Of a stretch of DNA of 42,264 nt, positions 15,413 through 22,208 are shown one piece after another; the first letter of the stretch is position 1, and every line of letters begins with the position of its first letter. This DNA is from Lachnospiraceae bacterium UBA4348. GTDB taxonomy: Bacteria; Bacillota; Clostridia; Lachnospirales; Lachnospiraceae. The DNA is taken from assembly GCA_002394165.1 (NCBI GenBank), contig DGTA01000058.1, positions 1 through 42,264 on the forward strand, written 5' to 3'. Position numbers and translations under genes: made by a program. The notes below the pieces were generated by a model. It was given only the letters and a program-made list of their open reading frames with translations, was not told the DNA's origin and searched no databases.

Positions 15413-16012
15413 ATGGACAAAATGCAGTGGAAATGGACCAGAGAGCCTGAAAACTATATGATCGGCGATGACAGGATCGAGATCACGACCATGCCCCACA
15501 CCGATCTGTGGCAGCGGACGTATTATCATTTCCGCAATGACAACGCGCCTGTCCTGCAGATGGAAACGGAGGAGAGATATTTCAGCTTTATCGTGAAAAC
15601 TTCCTTTGAGGAAAGCCATCACCGGTTCGACCAGTGCGGCATAGTCATGTACCTCGACAGTGAGAACTGGCTGAAAGGCTCCGTGGAATATGAAAATGAA
15701 GAATTCCAGCACCTGGGAAGTGTTGTGACGAATCATGGATACTCTGACTGGGCAACCGTACAGGTACCGCGCGATGTGAAACACATGTGGTACCGGTTCA
15801 GCCGCAGAGAGGATGACTATTGCATCGAGTGTGCTGAGGACGGAACGAACTGGAAACAGATGAGAGTGTGTCATATGTTTGAAGGAGGCGGAAAGATCCG
15901 CTTCGGGATCTATGCCTGCTCACCGGAGGACTCTTCGTTTACAGCGGTCTTCACTGATATGCAGCTGACGGAGTGCGCCTGGAAGGCTCATGACGGGCAG
16001 CAGCCGGATTAA
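15413..16012 (+). CDS. DUF1349 (concanavalin-like) protein
   Basis: 199 residues with the DUF1349 pattern: MPHTDLWQRTYYHFRNDNAP, then FSFIVKTSFE, FDQCGIVMYLDSENWLKGSV and KIRFGIYACSPEDSSFTAVF. The fold is a beta-jelly-roll like concanavalin A lectins; members are often annotated as regulation of enolase protein 1, without a proven function. There is no signal peptide, so it is cytoplasmic. Many conserved Trp/Tyr/His residues suggest sugar binding. It lies 25 bases behind ribokinase and 19 bases before the reductase. Confidence 0.8.
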   Translation: MDKMQWKWTREPENYMIGDDRIEITTMPHTDLWQRTYYHFRNDNAPVLQMETEERYFSFIVKTSFEESHHRFDQCGIVMYLDSENWLKGSVEYENEEFQHLGSVVTNHGYSDWATVQVPRDVKHMWYRFSRREDDYCIECAEDGTNWKQMRVCHMFEGGGKIRFGIYACSPEDSSFTAVFTDMQLTECAWKAHDGQQPD

Positions 16013-16031
16013 GGAAAGGAGAAAAGAGCGC

Positions 16032-17168
16032 ATGAATTTTATCCCGGACAAGAATTTCGGCTTCGGGCTGATGAGACTCCCGCTGAATGATCCTTCGAAT
16101 GCGGCGGATGTCGATATGGATCAGCTCAAAAAGATGGTGGATCTGTTTATGGAGAACGGCTTCACCTATTTTGACACTGCCTGGATGTACAACGGCTTCA
16201 AGAGTGAGGAGGCGGCCAGAGAGGCTCTCGTGGAGCGTTATGACCGTGATTCGTTCACCCTTTCGACGAAGCTTCACGCCGGTTTCTTCAATTCATATGA
16301 AGACCGGGACAAAGTCTTTAATGAGCAGCTGGAGAAGACGGGAGCAGGGTATTTTGACTACTACCTGATCCACGGCATCGAGGCGGGAATGCTGCCCAAA
16401 TATGAGAAGTATGATGTCTTCGGCTGGGTTTTGGAGAAGAAAAAGCAGGGACTGGTAAAGCACGCCGGGTTCTCCTTCCATGATACGCCCGAAACGCTGG
16501 ACTATCTGCTGACGAAGTACCCTGAAATGGAATTTGTGCAGCTCCAGCTCAATTATCTGGACTGGGAATCTCCCTGGATCCAGAGCCGGGCCTGCTATGA
16601 GACCGCCCGCCGGCATAACAAGCCGATCATTGTGATGGAGCCGGTCAAAGGCGGAACGCTGGCCAAAATGCCGGAGGAGGCTGCCGCGCTGTTTAAGGAG
16701 TACGACAGCTCCATGTCGGTCCCGAGCTGGGCTTTGCGGTTCGCGGCAAGCCTGCCCGGCGTCATGATGGTGCTTTCGGGGATGAGCTCTCTGGAGCAGA
16801 TGAAGGATAATATCAGCTTTATGAAGGAATTCACTCCGCTGACCGAGGAGGAGAAGGCGCTGTGCTTTAAGGTGGCTGATGTGATCAACGCGCAGACGGC
16901 GGTTCCGTGCACGGCCTGTCATTACTGCACGGAGGGCTGCCCGATGAAGATCTGTATTCCGGAATACTTCTCCATCTACAATGAAGATATGAGGGAACAT
17001 CTGGAAGAGAAGGGATGGACGATCAACTTTACCAATTACGAGCTTCTTTCGGAGAAATTCGGCAGGGCAAGTGAATGCATCGGCTGCGGTCAGTGCCAGG
17101 AAGTGTGCCCGCAGCATCTTCCGATCATCGAATACCTGAAGGATGTTGCCGCCCACTATGAGCACTGA
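16032..17168 (+). CDS. Aldo/keto reductase with C-terminal ferredoxin domain
   Basis: 378 residues. The AKR barrel (about 1-280) shows the catalytic pattern FDTAWMYNG, STKLHAGF and YYLIHGIE. The C-terminal part binds iron-sulfur: CTACHYCTEGC (293-303) and CIGCGQCQEVCPQHL (349-363), typical of the YcsN/MocA-like ferredoxin-type reductases of Clostridia. It likely reduces a carbonyl using electrons that may pass through the clusters. The start at 16032 is set by GGAAAGGAG about 10 bases upstream; an ATG 42 bases earlier overlaps the DUF1349 gene. Third gene of the ribokinase operon; the next gene follows 8 bases on. Confidence 0.9.
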   Translation: MNFIPDKNFGFGLMRLPLNDPSNAADVDMDQLKKMVDLFMENGFTYFDTAWMYNGFKSEEAAREALVERYDRDSFTLSTKLHAGFFNSYEDRDKVFNEQLEKTGAGYFDYYLIHGIEAGMLPKYEKYDVFGWVLEKKKQGLVKHAGFSFHDTPETLDYLLTKYPEMEFVQLQLNYLDWESPWIQSRACYETARRHNKPIIVMEPVKGGTLAKMPEEAAALFKEYDSSMSVPSWALRFAASLPGVMMVLSGMSSLEQMKDNISFMKEFTPLTEEEKALCFKVADVINAQTAVPCTACHYCTEGCPMKICIPEYFSIYNEDMREHLEEKGWTINFTNYELLSEKFGRASECIGCGQCQEVCPQHLPIIEYLKDVAAHYEH

Positions 17169-17176
17169 GGAGAAGC

Positions 17177-17581
17177 ATGGAAAGAAAAAAGATAAGAGTC
17201 GCCGCGGCGCTGATCCGCAGGGACGATATGATCTTTGCCACACAGCGCGGCTACGGGAATTATAAGGACTGGTGGGAGTTCCCCGGCGGGAAGGTGGAAC
17301 CGGGAGAAACTTCCGAGCAGGCGCTGGAGAGGGAGATCCGGGAGGAACTGGATACACAGATCATCAATGACGGGCTCCTGATCACCGTGGAATATGATTA
17401 TCCGGAATTCCACCTGACCATGGACTGTTTCTGGTGCCGGGTGGCTAAAGGAGAACTGAGGCTTCTGGAACATGAGGCCGCCAGATGGCTGCCGATGACC
17501 GATATGAGGCAGGTGAAATGGCTGCCGGCGGATGATGAAGTGATCAGGGCAATCGAACGCACCGCAAAAGAAGAGGGATAA
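17177..17581 (+). CDS. NUDIX hydrolase, MutT/8-oxo-dGTPase type
   Basis: 134 residues with the Nudix box GGKVEPGETSEQALEREI followed by REELD (G-x5-E-x7-R-E-x2-E-E). The preceding FATQRGYGNYKDWWEFPGG is the MutT/NudG-type substrate loop. It should hydrolyse oxidised or modified nucleoside triphosphates such as 8-oxo-dGTP, giving the monophosphate. GAGG lies just before the ATG. It is the last gene of the ribokinase unit and its stop codon is inside the terminator. Confidence 0.9.
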   Translation: MERKKIRVAAALIRRDDMIFATQRGYGNYKDWWEFPGGKVEPGETSEQALEREIREELDTQIINDGLLITVEYDYPEFHLTMDCFWCRVAKGELRLLEHEAARWLPMTDMRQVKWLPADDEVIRAIERTAKEEG

Positions 17582-17593
17582 CCCTCTTCTTTT
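17566..17593. terminator. Bidirectional terminator between convergent genes
   Basis: Perfect 12-base arms AAAAGAAGAGGG (17566-17577) and complement (17582-17593) around a four-base loop containing the NUDIX stop codon. It has A-rich and T-rich ends and serves both the NUDIX gene and the phosphatase on the other strand. Confidence 0.9.
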
Positions 17594-18225
17594 CAGCTTT
17601 CGTTATAGTGGTTGACCGCCAGGCTCTGATCATAGTAGATCTTGTCATCAACGATAAGTTTCGGCTTTCCTCCGACGGCTTCGATCACGTTGACGACGCA
17701 GTTATAAGGGATCTTGCAATGCCAGAAATCGGACGGATCATCGTAGAGGGGATTGAGCATGGCCCGCAGAGCGCAGCCGTGCATCGCGACCAGATAAGTC
17801 AGTCCGTCATCGCGCGCGGCCAGCTCCTTCAGGAACTGAGACGTCCTGCGGCAGACATCGTTGATCGATTCGCCTCCGGGAAAGCCCGGGAAGTGAAAGG
17901 CATCCCGGAAGAACAGGGCGCCGTTCTCACCCATCTCTGACAGGGGTTTGCCCTCCAGCTCACCGCAGCTGATCTCTTTGATGCGCTCGTCGGTCTCGAT
18001 CGGCACATCCGCATTGCCGCTGCTTTCGAGCACGATCTTCGCTGTGTCCAGGGCCCGGACGAGCGGGCTGGAGATACAGCGGTCGAACCGGATCGGGCGC
18101 ATGTTCTCACCGGTGATCCTGGCAAGCTTGATGCCATTTTCATTGAGCGGCACATCCATCCATCCCTGGAGCGTGCCGGTGGCATTGAGCCGGGTCTCTC
18201 CGTGTCTGATCACGTATATAAGCAT
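17593..18225 (-). CDS. Histidine phosphatase family protein (phosphoglycerate mutase-like)
   Basis: 210 residues. VIRHGETRLNATGTLQGW holds the phospho-accepting R-H-G motif at the N-terminus; ISSPLVRALDTAKIVLE and the second catalytic histidine in VAMHGCALRAML are also present. The branch includes cobalamin phosphatase CobC and broad sugar-phosphate phosphatases; the substrate cannot be told. ATG at 18225 is preferred because AAAGG lies 11 bases upstream; the GTG three codons earlier sits too close to it. It is a single minus-strand gene between two plus-strand units. Confidence 0.87.
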   Translation of the reverse strand: MLIYVIRHGETRLNATGTLQGWMDVPLNENGIKLARITGENMRPIRFDRCISSPLVRALDTAKIVLESSGNADVPIETDERIKEISCGELEGKPLSEMGENGALFFRDAFHFPGFPGGESINDVCRRTSQFLKELAARDDGLTYLVAMHGCALRAMLNPLYDDPSDFWHCKIPYNCVVNVIEAVGGKPKLIVDDKIYYDQSLAVNHYNES

Positions 18226-18324
18226 ATTGGTCACGACCTTTCAGTTTTTCGGGAATTGAAACCGGTGTTTATTGTAAACGGGAATTGCTTTGAGTGTCAA
18301 TCTGTATTATAAGAGGAAAACAGC

Positions 18325-19212
18325 ATGGAATGGAAGCTCTTTGCCTCCCTGGAAGAGGCGGTCAGGGAGATCTGCGGAAACGACAGAACAGTCACCGGAA
18401 GAAATTACGTGGCCGGCGGCGATATCAACACCGCCTCTGCACTGCACCTCGACGACGGGACATGCCTTTTCATGAAATCCAATGCGGCTTCCTTCCTTAA
18501 GAATTTCACGGCGGAGGCGGAGGGGCTGGCGGCGATCAGAAAAGCGGGCGGTCCCATGACTCCCCGGGTGCTGGGAGCCGGACGGGAAAAGGGCGGAAGC
18601 TTCCTGCTGCTCGAATACATACGCGGGGCGGCCCCGGTCCGGGATTATTGGGAGATTTTCGCCGCGGAGCTGGCAGCTATGCACAAAGCCGTCCCCAAAG
18701 AGAACATCGGCTTTGGCTTTGCTTCCGATAATTATATCGGTGAGCGCAGCCAGATCAATTCGCCGAGGAAGACCTGGACCGCGTTTATGCGCGACTGCCG
18801 GCTGAAACCGCAGCTGGAGGCGGCGTCCGGGTACCTTGACCGGGAGGATCGCAAAAGAGCGGAGCATCTGCTCTCGCATCTTGACGGTTTGCTGGAAGAG
18901 CCGGAGAAGCCTTCCCTGATCCACGGCGATCTCTGGGGCGGAAATAAGATCACCGGCAATGACGGAAAATGCTGGCTCATCGATCCGGCCGTGTACTACG
19001 GCCATCCGGAGGCGGACATCGCCATGACGGAGCTTTTCGGCGGTTTTCCCGGCGCCTTCTACCGGGCGTATGAGGAGACGGGATGCCTCGGGGACGGGTA
19101 TGCTGACAGGAGAGACTTGTATAACCTGTATCACCTGCTGAACCACCTGAATACGTTCGGCGGATCCTACCTTTCATCTGTGAGACGTATCCTGAAAAGA
19201 TATGTGGGGTAA
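18325..19212 (+). CDS. Fructosamine kinase family protein
   Basis: 295 residues of the aminoglycoside-phosphotransferase-like fold. The start VTGRNYVAGGDINTASAL matches the fructosamine-3-kinase G-G-D-I-N motif; LIHGDLWGGN carries the catalytic aspartate; and WLIDPAVYYGHPEADIAMTE is the Mg2+-binding region with the family's Y-Y-G-H-x-E-x-D. Bacterial members phosphorylate sugar-amine (glycation) adducts such as ribulosamines and erythrulosamines. AGAGGAAA precedes the ATG. A weak ECF-like promoter (TGTAAAC 18273-18279, GTCAATC 18296-18302) may lie upstream. The sigma-factor gene begins two bases after its stop, so they are probably co-transcribed. Confidence 0.88.
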   Translation: MEWKLFASLEEAVREICGNDRTVTGRNYVAGGDINTASALHLDDGTCLFMKSNAASFLKNFTAEAEGLAAIRKAGGPMTPRVLGAGREKGGSFLLLEYIRGAAPVRDYWEIFAAELAAMHKAVPKENIGFGFASDNYIGERSQINSPRKTWTAFMRDCRLKPQLEAASGYLDREDRKRAEHLLSHLDGLLEEPEKPSLIHGDLWGGNKITGNDGKCWLIDPAVYYGHPEADIAMTELFGGFPGAFYRAYEETGCLGDGYADRRDLYNLYHLLNHLNTFGGSYLSSVRRILKRYVG

Positions 19213-19214
19213 AT

Positions 19215-19775
19215 ATGAACGATATCGAGATCATCGGTCTTTACAATAAAAGAGACCAGAGCGCGGTCGGAAAGACCGAGGAGAAATACGGCAGGTACTG
19301 TTATACCATCGCCTGGAATGTCCTGGCTGATCACGAGGATTCGCAGGAGTGCGTCAATGATACCTGGCTGGACACCTGGAACGCCATTCCCCCCGCCAGG
19401 CCTTTTTCGCTGAAAGCATTTGTCGGAAAGATCACCCGCAATAATGCGCTGAACCGGCTGGAGAGGAACCGCGCCAAAAAACGCGGATCTGGGGAATACG
19501 CCCTGTGCCTGGAGGAACTGGCGGAATGTGTTTCCGGCAAGGATGAGCTGAGCGAGTTCGTCGATCATGAGCACCTTGTAACGATCCTCAATGATTTCCT
19601 GTCTCATTTAAAGAAGGAACAGAGGATCCTGTTCGTGAGACGGTACTGGTACGGCAGCCCCATCCGCGAGATCGCGGATTCGACGGGACTGTCGGAGAAC
19701 AATGTAAAGGTTACCCTGATGAGACTGAGGAACGCTCTGAGGGAACGGCTGGAGAAAGAAGGTGTCAGCGTATGA
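19215..19775 (+). CDS. ECF-type RNA polymerase sigma factor
   Basis: 186 residues. Region 2 (about 10-85) includes EEKYGRYCYTIAWNVLADHE and DTWNAIPPARPFSLKAFVGK, with KITRNNALNRLERNRAKKR. Region 4 (about 125-178) has FVRRYWYGSPIREIADSTGL, then SENNVKVTLMRLRNALRERL. This is a common Clostridia ECF-like group usually paired with a small membrane anti-sigma factor, as here: the next gene overlaps by four bases. A matching ECF-style promoter lies before the vWA lipoprotein gene at 20372. The ribosome binding site is poor, suggesting coupling to the kinase gene. Confidence 0.9.
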   Translation: MNDIEIIGLYNKRDQSAVGKTEEKYGRYCYTIAWNVLADHEDSQECVNDTWLDTWNAIPPARPFSLKAFVGKITRNNALNRLERNRAKKRGSGEYALCLEELAECVSGKDELSEFVDHEHLVTILNDFLSHLKKEQRILFVRRYWYGSPIREIADSTGLSENNVKVTLMRLRNALRERLEKEGVSV

Positions 19776-20134
19776 ATGAAAAAGATCTGAACAAGGCATT
19801 GACTGACATCAACCCGGAGTTCGTCCTGGAAGCAGCGCCTGACCTTGACCGCTCAAAGACGGTCCCCTTCAGGAGACGGAGGGCTGTTAAGGCCGCCTCC
19901 GCAGTGGCAGCAGCCTGCCTCCTGCTGGCAGTCGGCATCGGGGCGCTAAACACCAGCCGGCTTGGAAGAAAGGATGCGGCGCCCACTGCGGTCTCGGAAG
20001 AATATGCAGACGCAGACGCGGCAGCGGAAAAGGCAGCCGGGAATGCGGCAATGCAGGAAGAGGCCGTTATGGAGGAAGCTGCCGAAGCCATGTATTACCA
20101 GGAGACGGAAACAGAGACAGAGACAGAAATCTGA
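19772..20134 (+). CDS. Probable membrane anti-sigma factor, short
   Basis: 120 residues. An N-terminal cytoplasmic segment (MNEKDLNKALTDINPEFV and on) precedes a basic stretch (FRRRRAVK) and one membrane helix (about 40-60, AASAVAAACLLLAVGIGAL). The outer part is only about 60 residues, acidic and alanine-rich, ending in E-T repeats. Position (ATGA overlap with the sigma gene) and topology fit an anti-sigma factor. The ectodomain is much shorter than usual: the final repeats and stop coincide with the left end of a repeat element at 20132, so the gene may have been shortened by that insertion. No zinc-finger anti-sigma motif is visible. Confidence 0.7.
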   Translation: MNEKDLNKALTDINPEFVLEAAPDLDRSKTVPFRRRRAVKAASAVAAACLLLAVGIGALNTSRLGRKDAAPTAVSEEYADADAAAEKAAGNAAMQEEAVMEEAAEAMYYQETETETETEI

Positions 20135-20334
20135 CACGGGACAGTCCTTCACAGTTTAAAGTAGGAATAAAAGGCAACACCCTGTCCGAAGGGGACGTGG
20201 CCGCAGCGCCGGTACTTGGCGAGGGCAAAGCCCGAGCCTTATGTACCGCTGCGCGAGGCCAGAGCGGGAGCGTTCCCAGTGGACAGGGTGTTGTTTTTTA
20301 TTCTCCGGTGCTGGCAAGGACTGTCCCCCTGTCA
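20132..20334. repeat. 203-bp palindromic MITE-like element
   Basis: The segment is bounded by inverted repeats reading TGACAC-GGGACAGTCCTT on the left (20132-20149) and the same sequence with TGACAGG on the right strand (20316-20334). Twelve bases (GGGACAGTCCTT) are perfect. The interior is almost wholly a long hairpin (20175-20300). The left end coincides with the TGA stop of the anti-sigma gene. The core words GGGGACG/CGTTCCC are shared with other palindromes in the window (11.5 kb, 20.34 kb, 36.2 kb). No transposase or clear target duplication is seen. Confidence 0.6.
20175..20300 (+). ncRNA. Long structured hairpin with U-tract, possible RNA
   Basis: Nested pairings run for over 100 bases: CAACACCCTGTCC with its complement (20175-20187/20281-20293), GGGGACG/CGTTCCC (20191/20271), GGCC/GGCC (20199/20257), GCAGCG-CGGTAC against GTACCG-CTGC (20203/20243), and a tip GGC-GA-GGGC-AAA-GCCC-GA-GCC (20218-20238) with symmetric G-A pairs. 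TTTTTTA follows. It could be a transcribed structured RNA ending in a terminator, or simply the folded body of the repeat element. No known RNA class is recognised. Confidence 0.45.
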
Positions 20335-20341
20335 TCGCCTG

Positions 20342-20371
20342 CTGACAGAGAACGTCCCCTGTCAGATTTTT
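20342..20371 (+). terminator. Short palindrome with T-run
   Basis: CTGACAG (20342-20348) pairs with CTGTCAG (20359-20365) around AGAACGTCCC, followed by ATTTTTT. It looks like an intrinsic terminator and also matches the GACAGGGGACGTTCTCTGTC type of dispersed repeat. It insulates the vWA gene's promoter, which starts at the next base. Confidence 0.6.
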
Positions 20372-20409
20372 TGTAACCTCGCCCGGTGAATTCCTGTCTA
20401 TATAGACAG
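20372..20409 (+). promoter_or_regulatory. ECF-type promoter overlapping a 16-bp palindrome
   Basis: TGTAACC (20372-20378) followed after 17 bases by GTCTATA (20396-20402) has the AAC / GTC form of ECF-sigma promoters. The -10 lies inside a perfect 16-base palindrome, CTGTCTATATAGACAG (20394-20409). It drives the vWA lipoprotein gene and is probably recognised by the sigma factor encoded 0.6 kb upstream (inference). Confidence 0.6.
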
Positions 20410-20444
20410 AAGGGTCATTTACACCGGAAAAGGAGGAAAAGAAC

Positions 20445-22112
20445 ATGAGAAAAATATGGATCAGTGCAGTGTGCATCGGGATGTCGTTTTTGCTCGGGGG
20501 ATGCAGTTTGGTGGGGCATGATCTGGCTATGACCGGGGAAGTGCTGGTCAGGAAGCTGGCTGAGGTCTCGGGACAGAATGCCCCCGGGAAAGTTGAAAAG
20601 AATATGGCGGCGGAGCCTGATATGCTTCCCGAAGCAGGATGCGCGGAAGAATATGAAGTTTGGGACACGGCGGCCGGATATGCCATGGAAGGGGATGTTT
20701 TCATCCCGGACTGGAACACGGAGGAGTACAAGTATGTGGCTGAGAACGGATGGCTGACGCCGTCCGCGCAGCCGTTCTCCACCTTCGCCGCGGATGTCGA
20801 TACGGCTTCCTACGCGAATGTGCGCAGGATGCTCCTGGAGGGAAGACAGGTCCCGGCCGACGCCGTGCGGATCGAGGAGATGATCAATTACTTTGACTAT
20901 GATTATCCGGCGCCGGGGGCAGGGGAGGATTTCGCCGTGAGCGCAAGGATCGCCCCCTGTCCGTGGAATAAGGATACGAAGCTTCTGCGCATCGGACTGA
21001 AGGCGCGGGAGGAGAAGAAAGACGAAAAAACTCCCTGCAACCTGGTCTTTCTGATCGACGTGTCCGGCTCTATGGATGAATACAACAAGCTTCCCCTGGT
21101 GCAGCGGGCTTTCCGGCTGCTGATCAATGAGCTGGGGGAGGAGGATACTATCTCGGTCGTGACGTATGCAAGTTCGGATGCGGTCGTGCTTGACGGCGAG
21201 AGCGGCCTGGAGAAGACGGTGATCTGCGATGCGGTGGAGGATCTATGTGCGGGCGGCGGCACCAACGGATCGCAGGGAATCATTACTGCGTATGAACTGG
21301 CTGCGAAGCATTTTATCGAAGGAGGCGTCAACCGAGTCGTGCTTGCGACGGACGGCGACCTGAACATCGGAATGACAGATGAAGGCTTCCTGACAAGGCT
21401 GATCGAAGAGAAGGCAAAATCAGGCGTATACCTTTCGGTGCTGGGGTTCGGGGAAGGGAATATCTCTGACGTGAACATGGAGGCGCTGGCCGATCACGGC
21501 AACGGGAACTACAGCTATATCGACAATATCACGGAGGCCAGGAAAGTGCTCCTTGACGAAGCGGGGGGAACGCTGGTGACCGTGGCGAAGGATGTGAAGC
21601 TTCAGGTGGAGTTCAATCCGCGCAGAGTGAACGCATACCGGCTGATCGGCTATGAGAACCGGACCATGTCTGCGGAGGATTTCTCCAACGATGAGAAGGA
21701 CGGCGGCGAGCTGGGCAGCGGCCATACGGTCACTGCGCTCTACGAGATCATCCCGGAAGGATCGTCGAAGGAAATTGAAACTCCGAAGAGAAAATACGGC
21801 GGCGGGGAGCAGGCGGCAGCAGACGAAGGCTCCGACTCAGAGTGGGCGACGGTCGGGATCAGGCATAAACAGCCGGATGGCTTTGTGAGCTCACTGACTG
21901 AATTTGTGATCAGCGATGAGGACGTTTTTGATGAGATGGACGATGACATGTCCTGGGCAGCCGGCGTGGCGCAGGCGGGGATGATCCTCTCCGGATCGGA
22001 GTATGCCGGGACGACAGACATCCTTAAGGTCCGGGAGCGGCTGAAAGGCCTCACCGGCAACGATGAGTTCAGGGAGGAATTCCTGTATCTTCTCGGCCGG
22101 ATCGGCCGGTAA
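20445..22112 (+). CDS. YfbK-type von Willebrand factor A lipoprotein
   Basis: 555 residues. A lipoprotein signal ends at LLGGC (Cys20). A vWF N-terminal domain (about 95-190) begins FSTFAADVDTASYANVRRML and includes VRIEEMINYFDYDYP. The vWA domain (about 199-375) has the full MIDAS start DVSGSM (Asp205, Ser207, Ser209), GGGTNGSQG for the threonine, and LATDGDLNIG. A YfbK-type C-terminal domain follows, interrupted by an acidic low-complexity stretch, and ends with LKGLTGNDEFREEFLYLLGR. It is anchored outside the cell membrane and binds a partner through Mg2+/Mn2+. GGAGG precedes the ATG. It lies downstream of a sigma/anti-sigma pair, which likely controls it. Confidence 0.9.
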   Translation: MRKIWISAVCIGMSFLLGGCSLVGHDLAMTGEVLVRKLAEVSGQNAPGKVEKNMAAEPDMLPEAGCAEEYEVWDTAAGYAMEGDVFIPDWNTEEYKYVAENGWLTPSAQPFSTFAADVDTASYANVRRMLLEGRQVPADAVRIEEMINYFDYDYPAPGAGEDFAVSARIAPCPWNKDTKLLRIGLKAREEKKDEKTPCNLVFLIDVSGSMDEYNKLPLVQRAFRLLINELGEEDTISVVTYASSDAVVLDGESGLEKTVICDAVEDLCAGGGTNGSQGIITAYELAAKHFIEGGVNRVVLATDGDLNIGMTDEGFLTRLIEEKAKSGVYLSVLGFGEGNISDVNMEALADHGNGNYSYIDNITEARKVLLDEAGGTLVTVAKDVKLQVEFNPRRVNAYRLIGYENRTMSAEDFSNDEKDGGELGSGHTVTALYEIIPEGSSKEIETPKRKYGGGEQAAADEGSDSEWATVGIRHKQPDGFVSSLTEFVISDEDVFDEMDDDMSWAAGVAQAGMILSGSEYAGTTDILKVRERLKGLTGNDEFREEFLYLLGRIGR

Positions 22113-22164
22113 AGCATATTGCATTCCGATCACACATATGGTATAGACGTAGACAGATGAAAAC

Positions 22165-22190
22165 AGGGGGAATGCTTTCCCCCTCTCTTT
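22165..22190 (+). terminator. Terminator after the vWA gene
   Basis: AGGGGGAA (22165-22172) pairs with TTCCCCCT (22177-22184) around a tight loop, followed by a T-rich CTCTTTT. It is 19 bases upstream of the GH3 start, so it could also attenuate that gene. Confidence 0.7.
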
Positions 22191-22208
22191 TACAGGAAGG
22201 AGCTTTGG

